This document shows positions 31,385-42,265 of a DNA stretch of 64,000 bases, in pieces. Where the stretch lies: NCBI GenBank assembly GCA_022925895.1, contig JAKSYS010000881.1, positions 62,001-126,000 of the forward strand, in the 5' to 3' direction. The DNA is from Fragilaria crotonensis (Eukaryota; Bacillariophyta; Fragilariophyceae; Fragilariales; Fragilariaceae). The notes below the pieces were generated by a model that was given only the letters and a program-made list of their open reading frames with translations, was not told the DNA's origin and made no database searches. Every line of letters begins with the position of its first letter. Position 1 is the stretch's first letter. Both the position numbers and the translations under genes were made by a program.

Positions 31385-31652
31385 ATGGCCGTTGTCCCAG
31401 AACTCAATGAACCTAACAACAGCAATTCACCCCTCGACCAAGTGAATGCTGCTGACTCTCAATTAAAACGTTCTAGAGCGCCAGGAACGGAAAAAAGATG
31501 CGAGAGCGCTCTCTGCGATTGTCGCTCAGGAATAGGACCGACCGATTGAAATGGAACGAACAATCTTCGACATTGACGGACATGGCCTTTCGGATTTTGC
31601 AACATGGATGCATTATGTCCTTTTTGGATATGATTCTGGGGACCATGACTAA
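31385..31652 (+). pseudogene. Possible small coding relic
   Basis: An ATG frame from 31385 (MAVVPELNEPNNSN) gives way near a six-A run at 31490-31500 to another frame reading ERQERKKDARALSAIVAQE, then after one TAG, DRPIEMERTIFDIDGHGL and FATWMHYVLFGYDSGDHD to a stop at 31652. The second frame looks protein-like (charged helix, then a globular-looking stretch), but it needs one shift and a stop to be ignored. No family recognised. Confidence 0.2.
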
Positions 31653-32742
31653 AAAGAAGTCGGAGTCCCTCGTTGAATGTGGTATATCTTGTTCGATGGG
31701 GCCACAGTCAGATCAATTCTTTGATAATTCACCCTGGTGTGCATGACGAGTGAATTGTAAAGACGAGAAACAATAAGAAGCGAATCTCCACTGAGAAACT
31801 GCTTTAATGATGCAAACCATTCATCTTCGGTTCAGTTGCAAGATTACCGACCTCATTGTGTGACCACGTGGCGTTAGCTTTTGGAAGAGGTCATTTTCAC
31901 AGAGAAATATCCCCGGGACTTACAGTGCCGTGAGCAAATCAAGCAGCAACGGATTGTACGGATGCATAGTTGAGTTCGGGCTGCTTTCCTTTAGACACAG
32001 GAGACTTCCTGTACATTCCCGTCTTTACTTTTTTCAGATCCATTAACTTTGGTGAGTCGGGTCTGATCACCTTTTGATGATTGTCCTGTGCATCGAAGCT
32101 TGCGAGCTGAACATGCTGCTACGATTGATTAGCCCGCTTCCTTGGATTCCATGGGCGGTTGTTCGTTTAAGCCGGGATTTGTGAAAACAGAAAGCGAGGT
32201 GGTTGTCGGATTGGGAGTTAGGTCGGAATGTTGTTTTTGTTGTTGATGTGAGGAGAGTCTTTCATTGGCATTCGTCTTCTTGAGTTTGCAAATCATACTG
32301 GCTTTCCGATGATGAAATGCAAACGATTGAGGCCGATCGTCATCCTTCTTTCCTGTTGACAGCTTCTGCCGCTGTACGATGATTGTTCAATCTGGCTTGC
32401 CTGCCATCGAAGCGTGAAATTTCCCAAGAGTCATCGAGCCCGTTGTATTCACGGATCGATCAGACTGGTCGAAGCGAAGAAAGCATCCCCCTTTAGGAGC
32501 CCTTTTCAATGATGCTCATACGCATCAAGTCAGAAACAGATGGGATCACGCACTCTTTTGTTGACATGAAGACACACCGTTGACCGAGTCTTGCCAATCG
32601 TGTTGCTGTTATTTTGTCAGTGTCGAGAAGTGAGAGTGGCTGCGGTCTTGTCGCATTCGAGACACATTCAATGAGTATCTGTGCAAGATGACCTGTGAGG
32701 AAGTTATAATGTTCGACGAGTTTGTGTTGATTTAGTTGCTGA

Positions 32743-33003
32743 GAATTGAATGGCTCGGATCAGAAACGCATGGAAATATGCGACAATATGCAGGGACGCT
32801 CCGCTGTTACTTGGATCATCTGTTCACACCAGAGACAAATTTGACTACTCATTCTGTATGACTTGCAAGAGATAATGGAAGTGTGTTCATTCCATGAATG
32901 TGTCATGATTCAATGTCCGGGGATTGAATGGCTCTGATCAGATGCGATCGAACTCTGTGACAATATGAGAGGACGTTGCCCTATCATGGGGGGCATTGAT
33001 CCT
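32743..33003 (+). repeat. Diverged direct duplication of about 80 bp
   Basis: GAATTGAATGGCTCGGATCAG ... GCGACAATATGCAGGGACG (from 32743) is echoed by GGATTGAATGGCTCTGATCAG ... GTGACAATATGAGAGGACG (from 32921). Spacing is about 178 bp; both copies end near a TGATC-containing sequence. Conserved blocks separated by drift suggest an old local duplication. Function unknown. Confidence 0.5.
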
Positions 33004-33224
33004 CTAAATATGTTGGAAGATAAATGCAATTTATCCGAGAATCGATCTCAGGGTGAGGCTCGAGATGTATTTGCTACGAAACCGTGATCCGTGCTGCTTA
33101 GGTTCTTAAGATGAAAAGATTTCATATGCACGTTACACTATCCAATTATATTGACGACGAATCTTGACGATCATCACGGCTTTCGGCGACTAGGGCTCAT
33201 TCCATTGGCGAGAAGGCTCGCGCC

Positions 33225-33813
33225 TCACTGGCAAGGGTCCTCAAGTGTCCTGTTCGTCTCAGTTACGGTGACCACGACTTTTGCGACGCTATCTTCATAT
33301 AGACAGAAGTCTGGATCATTAACGAAGGTGGTGCTGATCATGCTTGTCAGGTCCAGAGAAGCCAGGTAGGCTGCTTCTTTCGTTTCATTTCCTACGACGA
33401 GTCTTCGAACCTTCGTGTCGGGGGCACAAACGCGGCATGCTGAAATTGAAACATTGTTAGATTTGGGAATGCAAAAACAATCCTCGAGTCTACGACTTAC
33501 TTGCACGGCCTGTCCATGTGTAGGACCTGATGAGAAGGAGGTTGCGATGCCAGGTACTATTGTTAGCGCAAATGTCTCCGCTAAGTTCCTTAGTCGCCCC
33601 GCCGGACGCGGTGACATTCATGTTTGTCAATGCATCATTGATGGTATCGCGTAGAGCAATTACTTCATCTTCATTGCAAGAAGCGTTCGCTCTGTGCAAG
33701 AGTTCGACGGTTAAGCCGAAGTACGACGTTGAGTTCATGGAAGCCTCCGGACAGATCTGCGCAGCGGCGAGAAGGACAGAGAGAATGAGAAGGAAGATGG
33801 AGCGGGCGTACAT
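33225..33813 (-). CDS. Small secreted protein, 175 aa, two exons
   Basis: Exon 1 is 33813-33501 and exon 2 is 33439-33225, with a 61-nt intron (GTAAGT ... TTCAATTTCAG). The splice converts TGRA plus a split codon into TCRVCAPDTKVRRLVVG and keeps the frame to TAA-free coding until the stop at 33225. ATG 33813 begins MYARSIFLLILSVLLAAAQ, a textbook signal peptide. The mature part has about six cysteines (CPEAS, SCNEDE, DICANN, TCRVC, FCLY, PCQ) and several N-glycosylation sequons (NST, NAS, NVT, NET, NRT). Upstream ATG-free sequence makes this start the best choice. No family recognised; it looks like a disulfide-bonded exported protein of beta/alpha character. Confidence 0.65.
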
Positions 33814-34680
33814 GATGTTGACAGGGCTCGGAGGAAGCAAGTGAATCTTGGGTCAAGGCACAGCAATTGTCTTGACAGGGCTTGAAAGAAGTGAACCTTT
33901 GATCAAGGAACAGCGAACGAATTGCTGTTTTTTGTTTCATTCGATGCAAATCTGCAACAAGGGAACATTCTACGGTGCTTCTACAGGAAACGAATTTTCG
34001 AGCTAGTTCGATTTGAGTGCTCCGTAGAAAGATACGCATAATATGTATAATATATACCAAGAGGTCTAATATAGATCTTGAACAAAAAATTCTCATGAGA
34101 TCAACTGCGATTTCCTCGCACTCGATCTCGGTCTACCGGTAGTTGAACTTGGAGAACTTAAGGCATCGCCCCAAGAGACGCTATTTTTTCGGAACTCTCA
34201 GACAAGTCAAATTCACCATTAGAGGATATACGGACATTTTAGCAAAACGCATACTTTACGCATGGTGCATGGAGCATGATGTCGTCGGCACGTTGGACAT
34301 ATTGAGAATTATTATCAAAAAGCGCAGCGCTCGGCCAAGCCGGCCGGGTCAATTGAGTGCGTCGCTTCGTTTGGACGACTCGTTAGACCAAACATGCTGA
34401 GTTTCTCCGAGTGTAGTATTTTTCCTTTTTAAGTTTCATTTCTTGTCCGGCCACGTTGGACATTATGCCAGGGACATGCGGCATTCCTTCTTAACCTTAG
34501 TCGGCAGTCAATTCGGGAGTTATTCGATACATAGAACGGCTACTTCAACGTTATTAAATAACGTCTTGAAGGTAATCTTGCGTACCCAGAATCCCATCGA
34601 GCTCGCCAGTCACACCCCAACACCGTTCTGAGAGACAACAATCTTCAACACGCTTCGAGCGAAGTGGACGATTTGCAAAC

Positions 34681-34915
34681 CTTCTTCGGACGAAGACGAC
34701 AAGCGAAGAAGGTTTTGCAGTGACGCACACAATAATATTCTACGTTGGTTCAGTGTGCATTATGTACCAGACCAGACTTTTATGTGAACACCTTCTTCGA
34801 TGAATTAAGTAGAAAACGACTTCCAACGAAGAAGGTTTCTTCACACGAAGATGATTAGGAAGCAGGCTTCTTCGGGCGAAGAAGGTCCTTTCAACATTCT
34901 TCGTTCATAAGAAGG
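34681..34915. repeat. Cluster of CTTCTTCG / CGAAGAAG inverted motifs
   Basis: The octamer CTTCTTCG or its complement, alone or as a near-octamer, occurs about eight times in 235 bp. At about 34869-34886 two octamers face each other with a 2-nt gap, making an 8-bp stem. Others are spaced 15-60 bp apart in mixed orientation. It is not a regular tandem repeat. Confidence 0.55.
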
Positions 34916-35957
34916 TTTCGGAAACGCGCAAGCCAAGCTCACGAGCGCGAGTCTGACATTTTCGGTATGCTCAAAAACATTTTGCCGTTATCCATCATTG
35001 GTTTTAAAAACAGTCAACGGCAAAAGACGGTTATTCTTTCCGTCTTGAGAAGAATTTCCGCATGTCCCAGGTTTGTCGAGCGTGAACACGCGAAGAAGCC
35101 CATGATGACGCTTCCTGACGTCGTTTTGAGTAGGAATCTTATCGAAGCATACAAATCCCGTTTTCCCCTCGAACACGGTTTTGTTTTACATACAATTTAA
35201 GTATGCATTTTTGGCGGTGGCTACGGTGTAAGACGTACCGACTACTAGCTGGTAGTAGTACCACTGCAACGTAAAATGACAAGGACATCTACTTCACTAC
35301 TTCAATAGCATGTGCTGGAGTACTCCGGAGTGCTACTACCTGATACTGTACTAAATATGAACGCAGGCAACGCGAAGCCTTGAATCCAGAGTAAAAATAG
35401 CTAAATAACTCCTTTTTCTAACGTTCGAAAATCAGTTCACGCCGAGTACCCTACACTGGACCAGTAGTCAGTAGAAGTCAGTTTCCCGTACATGACGTAT
35501 GCCCTGACATCTGTTATTTACTACTGTGTAGGGTAGACGTTAGAACTCACCAGAATCCTTGAAAAGTCGTGTGTCGTGTACTTGTACTGTACGTAGTAAG
35601 TAGGTACATGTAACGAAATGTGCACTACGCTACTACACCACCGGTACCGTCTGCAGAATAACTGCAATTAACTACGAAATTCTCGAAGGCTGCTAAAGGA
35701 AAGGATTTCCGTAGTTTACTGTTGTCCGAAGTCCTGTCGTATGGACATCATTCCTCTGATAGCTGTAGCCTTGCTTAGCGCGTTGAAGGGTTGCCTTAAT
35801 CAATGGTGCAAGTGTATATCCAGCCAATTTCTCGTTGCCCAACCAGGCTTACTTAAGTGTGTCTCCAGGTCGTCGCACAGTAATTCCCTCACCCTAGGTT
35901 CGAGTTGTTCCTTGACGTCGTAGACTTCTCGAAGGTCCCGTCGAAGAGCTCTGGTGA

Positions 35958-36287
35958 GTGCCAGGCGTTACTGTTGTGCAGTTGTTCCATGTAGGTCTTG
36001 ATTTCGACTGGTCCAAAGTTTTTTCCCCATACCGACGTCGCGACCGACCCCTGGGGTTAAATAGTGTTGAGGAAAAGGGAATCGATAATACACATGATAC
36101 CGCGCCGACAAATAACACGTCACCTTCCCATGAAGTAAACGGTAAAAAGGAGACAAGTAGGATCACGTGGGCCGACGTAGTGAGAGGACATGTGGTCGAG
36201 AATGAAGCGAAAACAGAAAGTAGAAATAAGGGATTGTGCACGAGCGCACTTTCTCGAAACAATCCCGTTAGTTGGGACCGAAGTTAA
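35958..36287 (+). other. Weak open frame with retrotransposon-ORF1-like motif
   Basis: A 110-codon frame without ATG contains SRITWADVVRGHVVEN after a charged Asn/Thr/Lys stretch. (S/T)WADVVRG-type strings occur at the C-terminal end of some non-LTR retrotransposon ORF1/gag-like proteins, so this may be a LINE fragment. No reverse transcriptase is nearby. Chance is a serious alternative. Confidence 0.2.
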
Positions 36288-36542
36288 GACAAACGTCCGA
36301 CTACTTCCAGCATCGTTAGGTTCCCCAGGGCAAGATATACTGAGTTGAATGCTCCATTACGTATCCAAGGGAATTACTACTGTACTATATTGCAACAAAT
36401 AGCTGCATACTACGCGGCCGTCACGTAAAAATAGAAACGTAGTTTAGCACGAGTCCTTGACCTGTCCATCGCCCGCACCGAAATCCGCCGCCATTCGATC
36501 TGAAAAATCTGATTTACAATTTGACTCGTAACGAACGCAACG

Positions 36543-39500
36543 ATGGCCGACGAACTAGATGCGCTCTTTGGAGCCATTGATGGCGACAATGATAACGAGG
36601 AAGCTCTACCACAGCAGAAGGGCCCTCTGGATGAAAAGAGTGGCCAGCACACGGATAAAGGTATTGAAAGCGATGACAATCAAAATCCTTTGCTCTACAC
36701 GGCAGTAATGTCCATCCCGACGGCTTCTCATCTGAAAGAGAAGGAGCAAGAGGAGGAAACAAAGAAAAAAGATGAGGCGGTGGCGATAGAAGACAAGATG
36801 ATTGCGACTGGTACTGCACATGATAAGTCCGTGCGGTCCTATTCATCCTATCCTAAAAATCTGCCAGCTGACATGCAACTACCGAAAGTTACTCCTCCAA
36901 GCGAACCTTCCAAGACTTATAACTTCAAACTCGACCCCTTTCAGGCTCAAGCCGTCGGCTACATCGATATAGAAGAATCCGTGTTGGTTGCTGCTCACAC
37001 CTCTGCTGGAAAGACGGCCGTGGCGGAATACGCAATAGCAAAATCGCTCAAGGCCGGACAACGAGTCGTTTACACCTCTCCCATCAAGGCCCTATCCAAT
37101 CAAAAATTCCGCGATTTGCAAGAAGAATTTGAAGATGTTGGTCTCATGACCGGAGATATCACGATCAATCCCACTGCGACGTGTCTCGTCATGACGACTG
37201 AAATTTTGCGTTCCATGCTTTATCGAGGCTCGGAACTTATGCGCGAAGTGGCTTGGGTCATCTACGATGAAGTGCATTACATGCGTGATTCTGAGCGTGG
37301 AGTTGTGTGGGAAGAATCCATCATTTTACTTCCACACAAAGTGCGCTTCGTTTTCTTGTCAGCGACCATTCCCAATGCGTCTCAATTCGCGGATTGGATT
37401 ACTGAAATTCATCATCAGCCATGTCATGTCGTGTATACCAACTATCGTCCTGTACCACTTCAACATTATATATTCCCTCAGAATGGCGAGGGATTGCACT
37501 TGGTGGTAGATGAGAGGGGAAAGTTTCGTGAGGCCAACTTTCAAAAGGCCATGGCGACTCTGCAGTCGAGCAGTACGGACGGAGCCACCGCTGAAGCAAT
37601 GCTATCGTCGGGCAACGGAAAAGGGGTCAAGCGCAAACGAGCTAGCAATGGTCAGAAGAAGCAAGGTTCCGATTTGCACCGCATTGTCAAGCTTATCATG
37701 GAACGGAATCTCAATCCCGTTATCGTGTTTTCGTTCTCGAAGAAAGACTGCGAGCGTTATGCTATCGACTTGCACCGAGAGGATTATACCGATGAAGTGG
37801 AGAAGGATTTGATTAGTCAGGTCTACACAAGTGCAATCGAATCGTTGAGTGAAGATGATAGGCAGCTGCCTCAAGTTGTCGCGCTCTTGCCGCTCTTGAA
37901 ACGAGGCATTGGAATTCACCACGGTGGTTTGCTCCCGATTTTGAAGGAAATTGTTGAGATTCTTTTCAGTGAAGGTCTTATCAAGGCATTGTTTGCGACA
38001 GAAACCTTTTCTATTGGAATCAACATGCCCGCCAAGACTGTTGTATTTACCAACACAAGAAAGTGGGATGGAAAAGATTTTCGCTGGGTAACATCTGGCG
38101 AGTACATTCAAATGTCTGGTCGTGCCGGTCGTCGCGGTAAGGATGACCGTGGTATTGTGATCCAAATGGTAGACGAAAAGATGGAACCTGCTGTCTGTAA
38201 AGGAATCCTCTATGGAGATCCAGATCCTTTGAACTCGAGCTATCGCATCTCGTACAATATGTTACTCAACATGATGCGAGTTGAGGATATTGACCCGGAG
38301 TACCTCCTGCGGGCATCGTTCCACCAGTTTCAACGTGAGAAAGAGGTTCCTTCTTTATTAGCGCAAGCAGATGATCTGGAGCAGCAAGCATCGCAGATCG
38401 ATCTCGGCTCACCTGAAGAGGCTTCTTTGGTCTCGCAATATTACCAAATGGACCAGCAGCTTCTATTGACACGAAACAGCATGATGAAAATAGTCAGTAA
38501 ACCCGAACATATTCTCAAATTTTTGCAGAAGCCAGGTCGATTCCTGGACGTGAGCATTGACGGCGAATCTTACGGATGGGGTGCTTTAGTGTCATGCTCG
38601 AAGAAAATGGGAACTGGAACTGCTGGTGCTGCAGGCAAACTTGCGGAACAGACCAGTCAGCCCACTTGGAGTTTGGATGTCCTTCTCTTTTGTGTTGATC
38701 GTCAGTATGATTCTACGGTAAATGTTGGAAAAGTTGAAGATACTGAGAATGCGTCGATGCTCTGGCGGGGTACAAGTGGGAATTGCCGTCCTGCCTTACC
38801 TTCAGACGACCCGAAGGTGGTGTCCATGAGGGTCTTTACAATTGGGCTTGACTCGATCGATCGCATCTCTGCCGTTAAGCTGTTCATCCCGTCAGATGTT
38901 CACCCACACGAAGCTCGTAAGACCGTTGGCCTCTCAGTCCGGGAAGTACACAAGCGTTTCCCTGACGGTATTCCTCTCTTGGATCCAATTAAGGATCTGG
39001 GCGTCAACGCTGCAGAGTTCAAGTCTCTCATGGAACGAGCACAAGAGTTGACGACGCGCATGGCTAATCACAAGCTCGCAGCTGAAATCAGTGAGAAAGA
39101 GCGCATTGCCAAGGTTCAAAAGTTTGAACAACACTCGGAACTCTTGGAGCACGCGAAGCTCATCCGCCTGGAGGCCAAATCGTATGAGACCATTGCTATG
39201 AAGGAGGATCTCAAGAAGATGAAGAAGGTGCTTCGACGATTGGGACACGTTGATGCCAATGGGGTGATTCAGACCAAGGGCCGCACTGCGTGCGAAATCA
39301 ACACAGCCAACGAGCTCGTAGTGGTGGAACTCATCTTTACGGGAGTGTTCAACGATTTAGCAGTTGAGCAGTGCGTGGCTCTCCTTTCTTGCATGACTTT
39401 CGACGAGCGTAACAAAGACGACGATGACCCATTGAAGGGCCTCAAACCTTATCTCAGCAATCCATTTCTCAAGATGAAAGAGGTCGCACGCTCCGTCGCC

Positions 39501-40061
39501 AAGGCCATGATCGCCTGCAAAATCGAGGTTGACGAAGACGAGTTTCTTGACAAGTTCAACCCTGGAATGTAAGTGCCCAAGGTTCATTTGCGACGAATCC
39601 TGTGTTGATTTTGTGCGACGATTATAGATTATTACATGTCGTTCTCCGCGCATTGTTTGAGCCGCGGTCCTCACGGGCTGGAGCTTGCAATGTGCAGCAT
39701 GAGGGCGATCCGAAGAATTTCGCTGTGGATTAAAATGCGACCATACTCTCTGAGCACCCAATTGTTTGTTTCGGCGTTTTCATAGTTCTGACTGAATTCT
39801 CACCGAGTTTGGATTGTCTCCTCTCTTAGGATGGAAGCTGTGTTCGCATGGTGCAAGGGAGCCAAGTTCATTGAGGTCCAGAAGTTGACCGAGACCTTTG
39901 AAGGTACGACCATTCGAACCCTGAGGCGCTTGGAAGAATTAGTTCGACAAATCGCGAATGCTTCCGCAGCTATCGGAAACCAAGAGCTCCAATCCAAGTT
40001 CGAGAAGGGCTCCGAGCTCCTGAAGCGAGACATCGTGTTTTGCAGCTCTCTGTATTTGTAG
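36543..40061 (+). CDS. MTR4: Exosome/TRAMP RNA helicase MTR4, 1085 aa, two exons
   Basis: Exons 36543-39568 and 39830-40061; the 261-nt intron (GTAAGT ... CTCTCTTAG) splits an ATG codon and joins KFNPGM to MEAVFAWCKGA, restoring the family's conserved C-terminus. After a hydrophilic acidic N-terminus, helicase motifs are intact: Q-like FKLDPFQAQAV, Walker A AAHTSAGKT (about 150-158), TSPIKALSNQKF, DEVH (242-245), SAT (273-275) and motif VI QMSGRAGRRG. YRPVPLQHYIFP and LHLVVDERGKFRE are MTR4-type rather than SKI2-type. The arch region and DSHCT end (RRLEELVRQIANAS, KRDIVFCSSLYL) are present. Length fits yeast and human MTR4 (1073 and 1042 aa). MTR4 unwinds RNA for the nuclear exosome, alone or in TRAMP. 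RRP46 and TRF4 genes follow on the same strand. Confidence 0.95.
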
Positions 40062-40521
40062 GGTAGATCTTGTAATCAGTATCATACAAATAAAGGCCGC
40101 CTTTAGCTACAGAGTGTCAATTAAGCTGTCACATAACTCTGTGAAGAATTATGGTTTTGGATAGGGCGACGCGATGAACATCGTTTGGAAATGATTGACC
40201 AACCTGATGCGATATCATCATTTGATCGAGGTGAAAATGAATTTGCTATAACTCGACGATGACATCAGTTTTGATTCCAGTCGTGCAGTGCTACTGGAGT
40301 ACTTGTGTACTAACGTATGTGTACTGTAGTATGGTGAAGCGTGTATGCGTATGGAAACTGATACATACAGTACCAGTACCAGTACCAGTACCAGTACAGA
40401 TGTTACTGTACGTTTTCCCAACCACCACCAACACCAATCCATCCCTCAGAATTTGTGGAGACAAACTATTCACTGTGAGCGTATTAGTCGGTTCCATCCA
40501 TCGTTTGTCGTCGTGATCAAA
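40062..40521. other. MTR4-RRP46 spacer with CAGTAC hexamer run
   Basis: A 460-bp spacer. Positions 40368-40397 hold five uninterrupted copies of CAGTAC. The frame through it is open and in phase with RRP46, but the protein-like sequence starts only at ATG 40522, so I treat it as upstream, noncoding DNA. Confidence 0.5.
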
Positions 40522-41237
40522 ATGGCGGGACCTTCATCGACGTTTCGTCCAGACGGACGATCTAGTGGAGGATCCCTGCGTCCACTGTCGTGTGAAGTGT
40601 CTCCACTGCAGCGAGCCGATGGATCAGCGCTGTGGAAATCGAGATCGACACACGTGTTGGCAGCTGTCTACGGCCCCATTGCGCCTCAGAGACCGTCTGT
40701 CGAAAAGTCAGATTCGGCTGTCATTTCCATCATTTTCAACGGCCGTCGTGAATACGAATCTTTGTTGCAGACCGTTTTGGAGGGATGCATATGTGTGGAG
40801 GAGTATGCTCGCTGTGTCATCGAGGTCGTTCTGCAAACGATCCGCGATGATGGATCCGTTCTGAGCTGTGCCGTGCATGCGACTGTCGCGGCACTCATGG
40901 ATGCGGGCATTGCCATGACGCGTATGCCGTTAGCAACGTCAGTGGCGCTGTCAGTATCAGGGGGTCATGGGGTGATGATGATGATGACGCAGTGCTATTG
41001 TTGGATCCGAACGAGGAAGAAGAGCAACATCAAACGAGTTTGACTCTCATAACATCGAATTTAGAACCGGATTGTTTGCTTGGATCTATGTGTGAGGGGA
41101 AGCTATCCTTGGAACGATTGCTGGCATGCCAGGAGGCAGCTTCAAGAGCAACTCCCGCGGTTTTGGCCTTTATGAGACTCGCTATTGAACAGAAGGTCAT
41201 GCGCCAGTCGCAGACCCTTTGGGCAGATTCGAATTAG
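40522..41237 (+). CDS. RRP46: Exosome core subunit RRP46/EXOSC5 (RNase PH-like), one frame shift
   Basis: ATG 40522 (MAGPSSTFRPDGRSS). The RNase PH fold of RRP46/EXOSC5 is clear: LRPLSCEVSPLQRADGSALW, THVLAAVYGP, ARCVIEVVLQTIRDDGSVLSC and ATVAALMDAGIAM. The first frame drifts into Met/Lys-rich nonsense after SVSGGHG and stops at 41043. The next frame supplies the expected C-terminus from about 40980: a DDDDAVLLLDPNEEEE start, SLERLLACQEAASRATPAVLAFMRLAIEQ, ending at 41237. One extra G in the G run at 40969-40972 would join them. No intron gives the join. RRP46 is a ring subunit of the 9-subunit exosome core. An essential gene is unlikely to be broken, so I suspect a sequence error or an allele; translational frameshifting is less likely. 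Confidence 0.8.
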
Positions 41238-42265
41238 GGGATGTGTAACACAGATTTTATGAAGAATATTGCGCATGCACTTCACCCAGGCATAATCGAA
41301 AATGTGAAGTGGGACCAATGCTCAAATGCATTCAAGATTAATGCCAATTGTTGGTGATTACCGGTAGTTTCTATAAAGGCTAGCAGGATGTGGCATTCAT
41401 TGCAGATTTTCACCTCGCAGACTTGATAACGTCGTCCGTCAGAAGAATCCCAGCAACTTACTCTCGTGCTAAACAACGATTCTAGATATCGGATTCGCCC
41501 CTCGCCAGGTGGCAGACGCTTGAATGTCCGCAGGAAATGAACCATTGAATTAGGTCCTTTGCGGATCCTTCATGACGACGCATCACGTGCAAACGCCTTC
41601 ATTCATAACAAGGCGGACCCTGGTTATCAATCGCTTTCCAGGCTTGCAATAATCAATTATGATTTCACCGCCGTCAATAAAAATGCCTTTGCAAACTGAC
41701 AGATACCGCGCAAGTGTGGGTTGCTGGGCGGATTTATTGTGATCTGCCTTTTCGTACTGGTTGGTGTGCTCTACGAAAATGCTTGTAAAGCCATGGGACC
41801 TTCGAATTCAGTGCAACAAAATGTTTAAGTTTTGACCTTCGATGGGATGAAGGCTGAAGTACATCTTGATATATTATTTTCGATTTGGTCGCGGGTCGCG
41901 GTGTCGCGGATCGCGGATCGCTTCCTATTTCGACCTATAGATGCATCTGGAATGTGGAGTGCAAGTTGACGGTAAATGGGATATGCACATGGCATATGCA
42001 TACTACCATAGGAGGGTTTATAAAACGAGCAACTACTAGGCGTCTAGTAGAGCATACTACCTATGCATATGGCAAAATATGGTACGTAGTACTGTAGTAT
42101 GAAATCTATCAACGTTGACACGTTGACAGACAACTGTCGACGTTCTACGCTCGCCCTACTAGCTAGCAATAGGTTATGTGGTGCAGTGGATACTGTAGTT
42201 GCAGTTCTACCGTGAGATACTGTTACCAGTCGTAGACATCAAACCTCTCACAGGCTCCGACAACG
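41238..42265. other. RRP46-TRF4 spacer
   Basis: About 1 kb without a supported gene. A small GC-rich simple repeat (GGTCGCGG/GGATCGC) lies at 41887-41925, followed by TAGTA/GTAC-rich DNA up to the TRF4 start. An 87-codon minus-strand frame has no recognisable content. Confidence 0.4.

Larger units (their letters stand above)
30428..33224. other. Sparse 2.8-kb intergenic region
   Basis: No intact gene is supported. It contains the GTAC hairpin at 30876, a possible coding relic near 31.4-31.65 kb and a diverged direct duplication at 32.74-33.0 kb. From 31.8 to 33.1 kb there are almost no open frames over 60 codons on either strand. Confidence 0.4.
33814..36542. other. Gene-poor 2.7-kb region upstream of MTR4
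   Basis: No gene is supported. It contains the CTTCTTCG/CGAAGAAG palindrome cluster (34.68-34.92 kb), a GTAC-rich segment at 35.2-35.66 kb and a weak transposon-like open frame at 35.96-36.29 kb. The MTR4 promoter should lie in the last few hundred bases; no clear motif was seen. Confidence 0.4.

Noticed and set aside
36600-36846. Minus-strand frames antisense to the MTR4 N-terminus
   Set aside because: They are shadows of acidic, Glu-rich codons in MTR4 and have no features of their own.
40345-40521. N-terminal extension of RRP46 through the CAGTAC run
   Set aside because: The Thr/Ser repeat and low-complexity sequence are not part of the RNase PH fold; the ATG at 40522 fits the family start.
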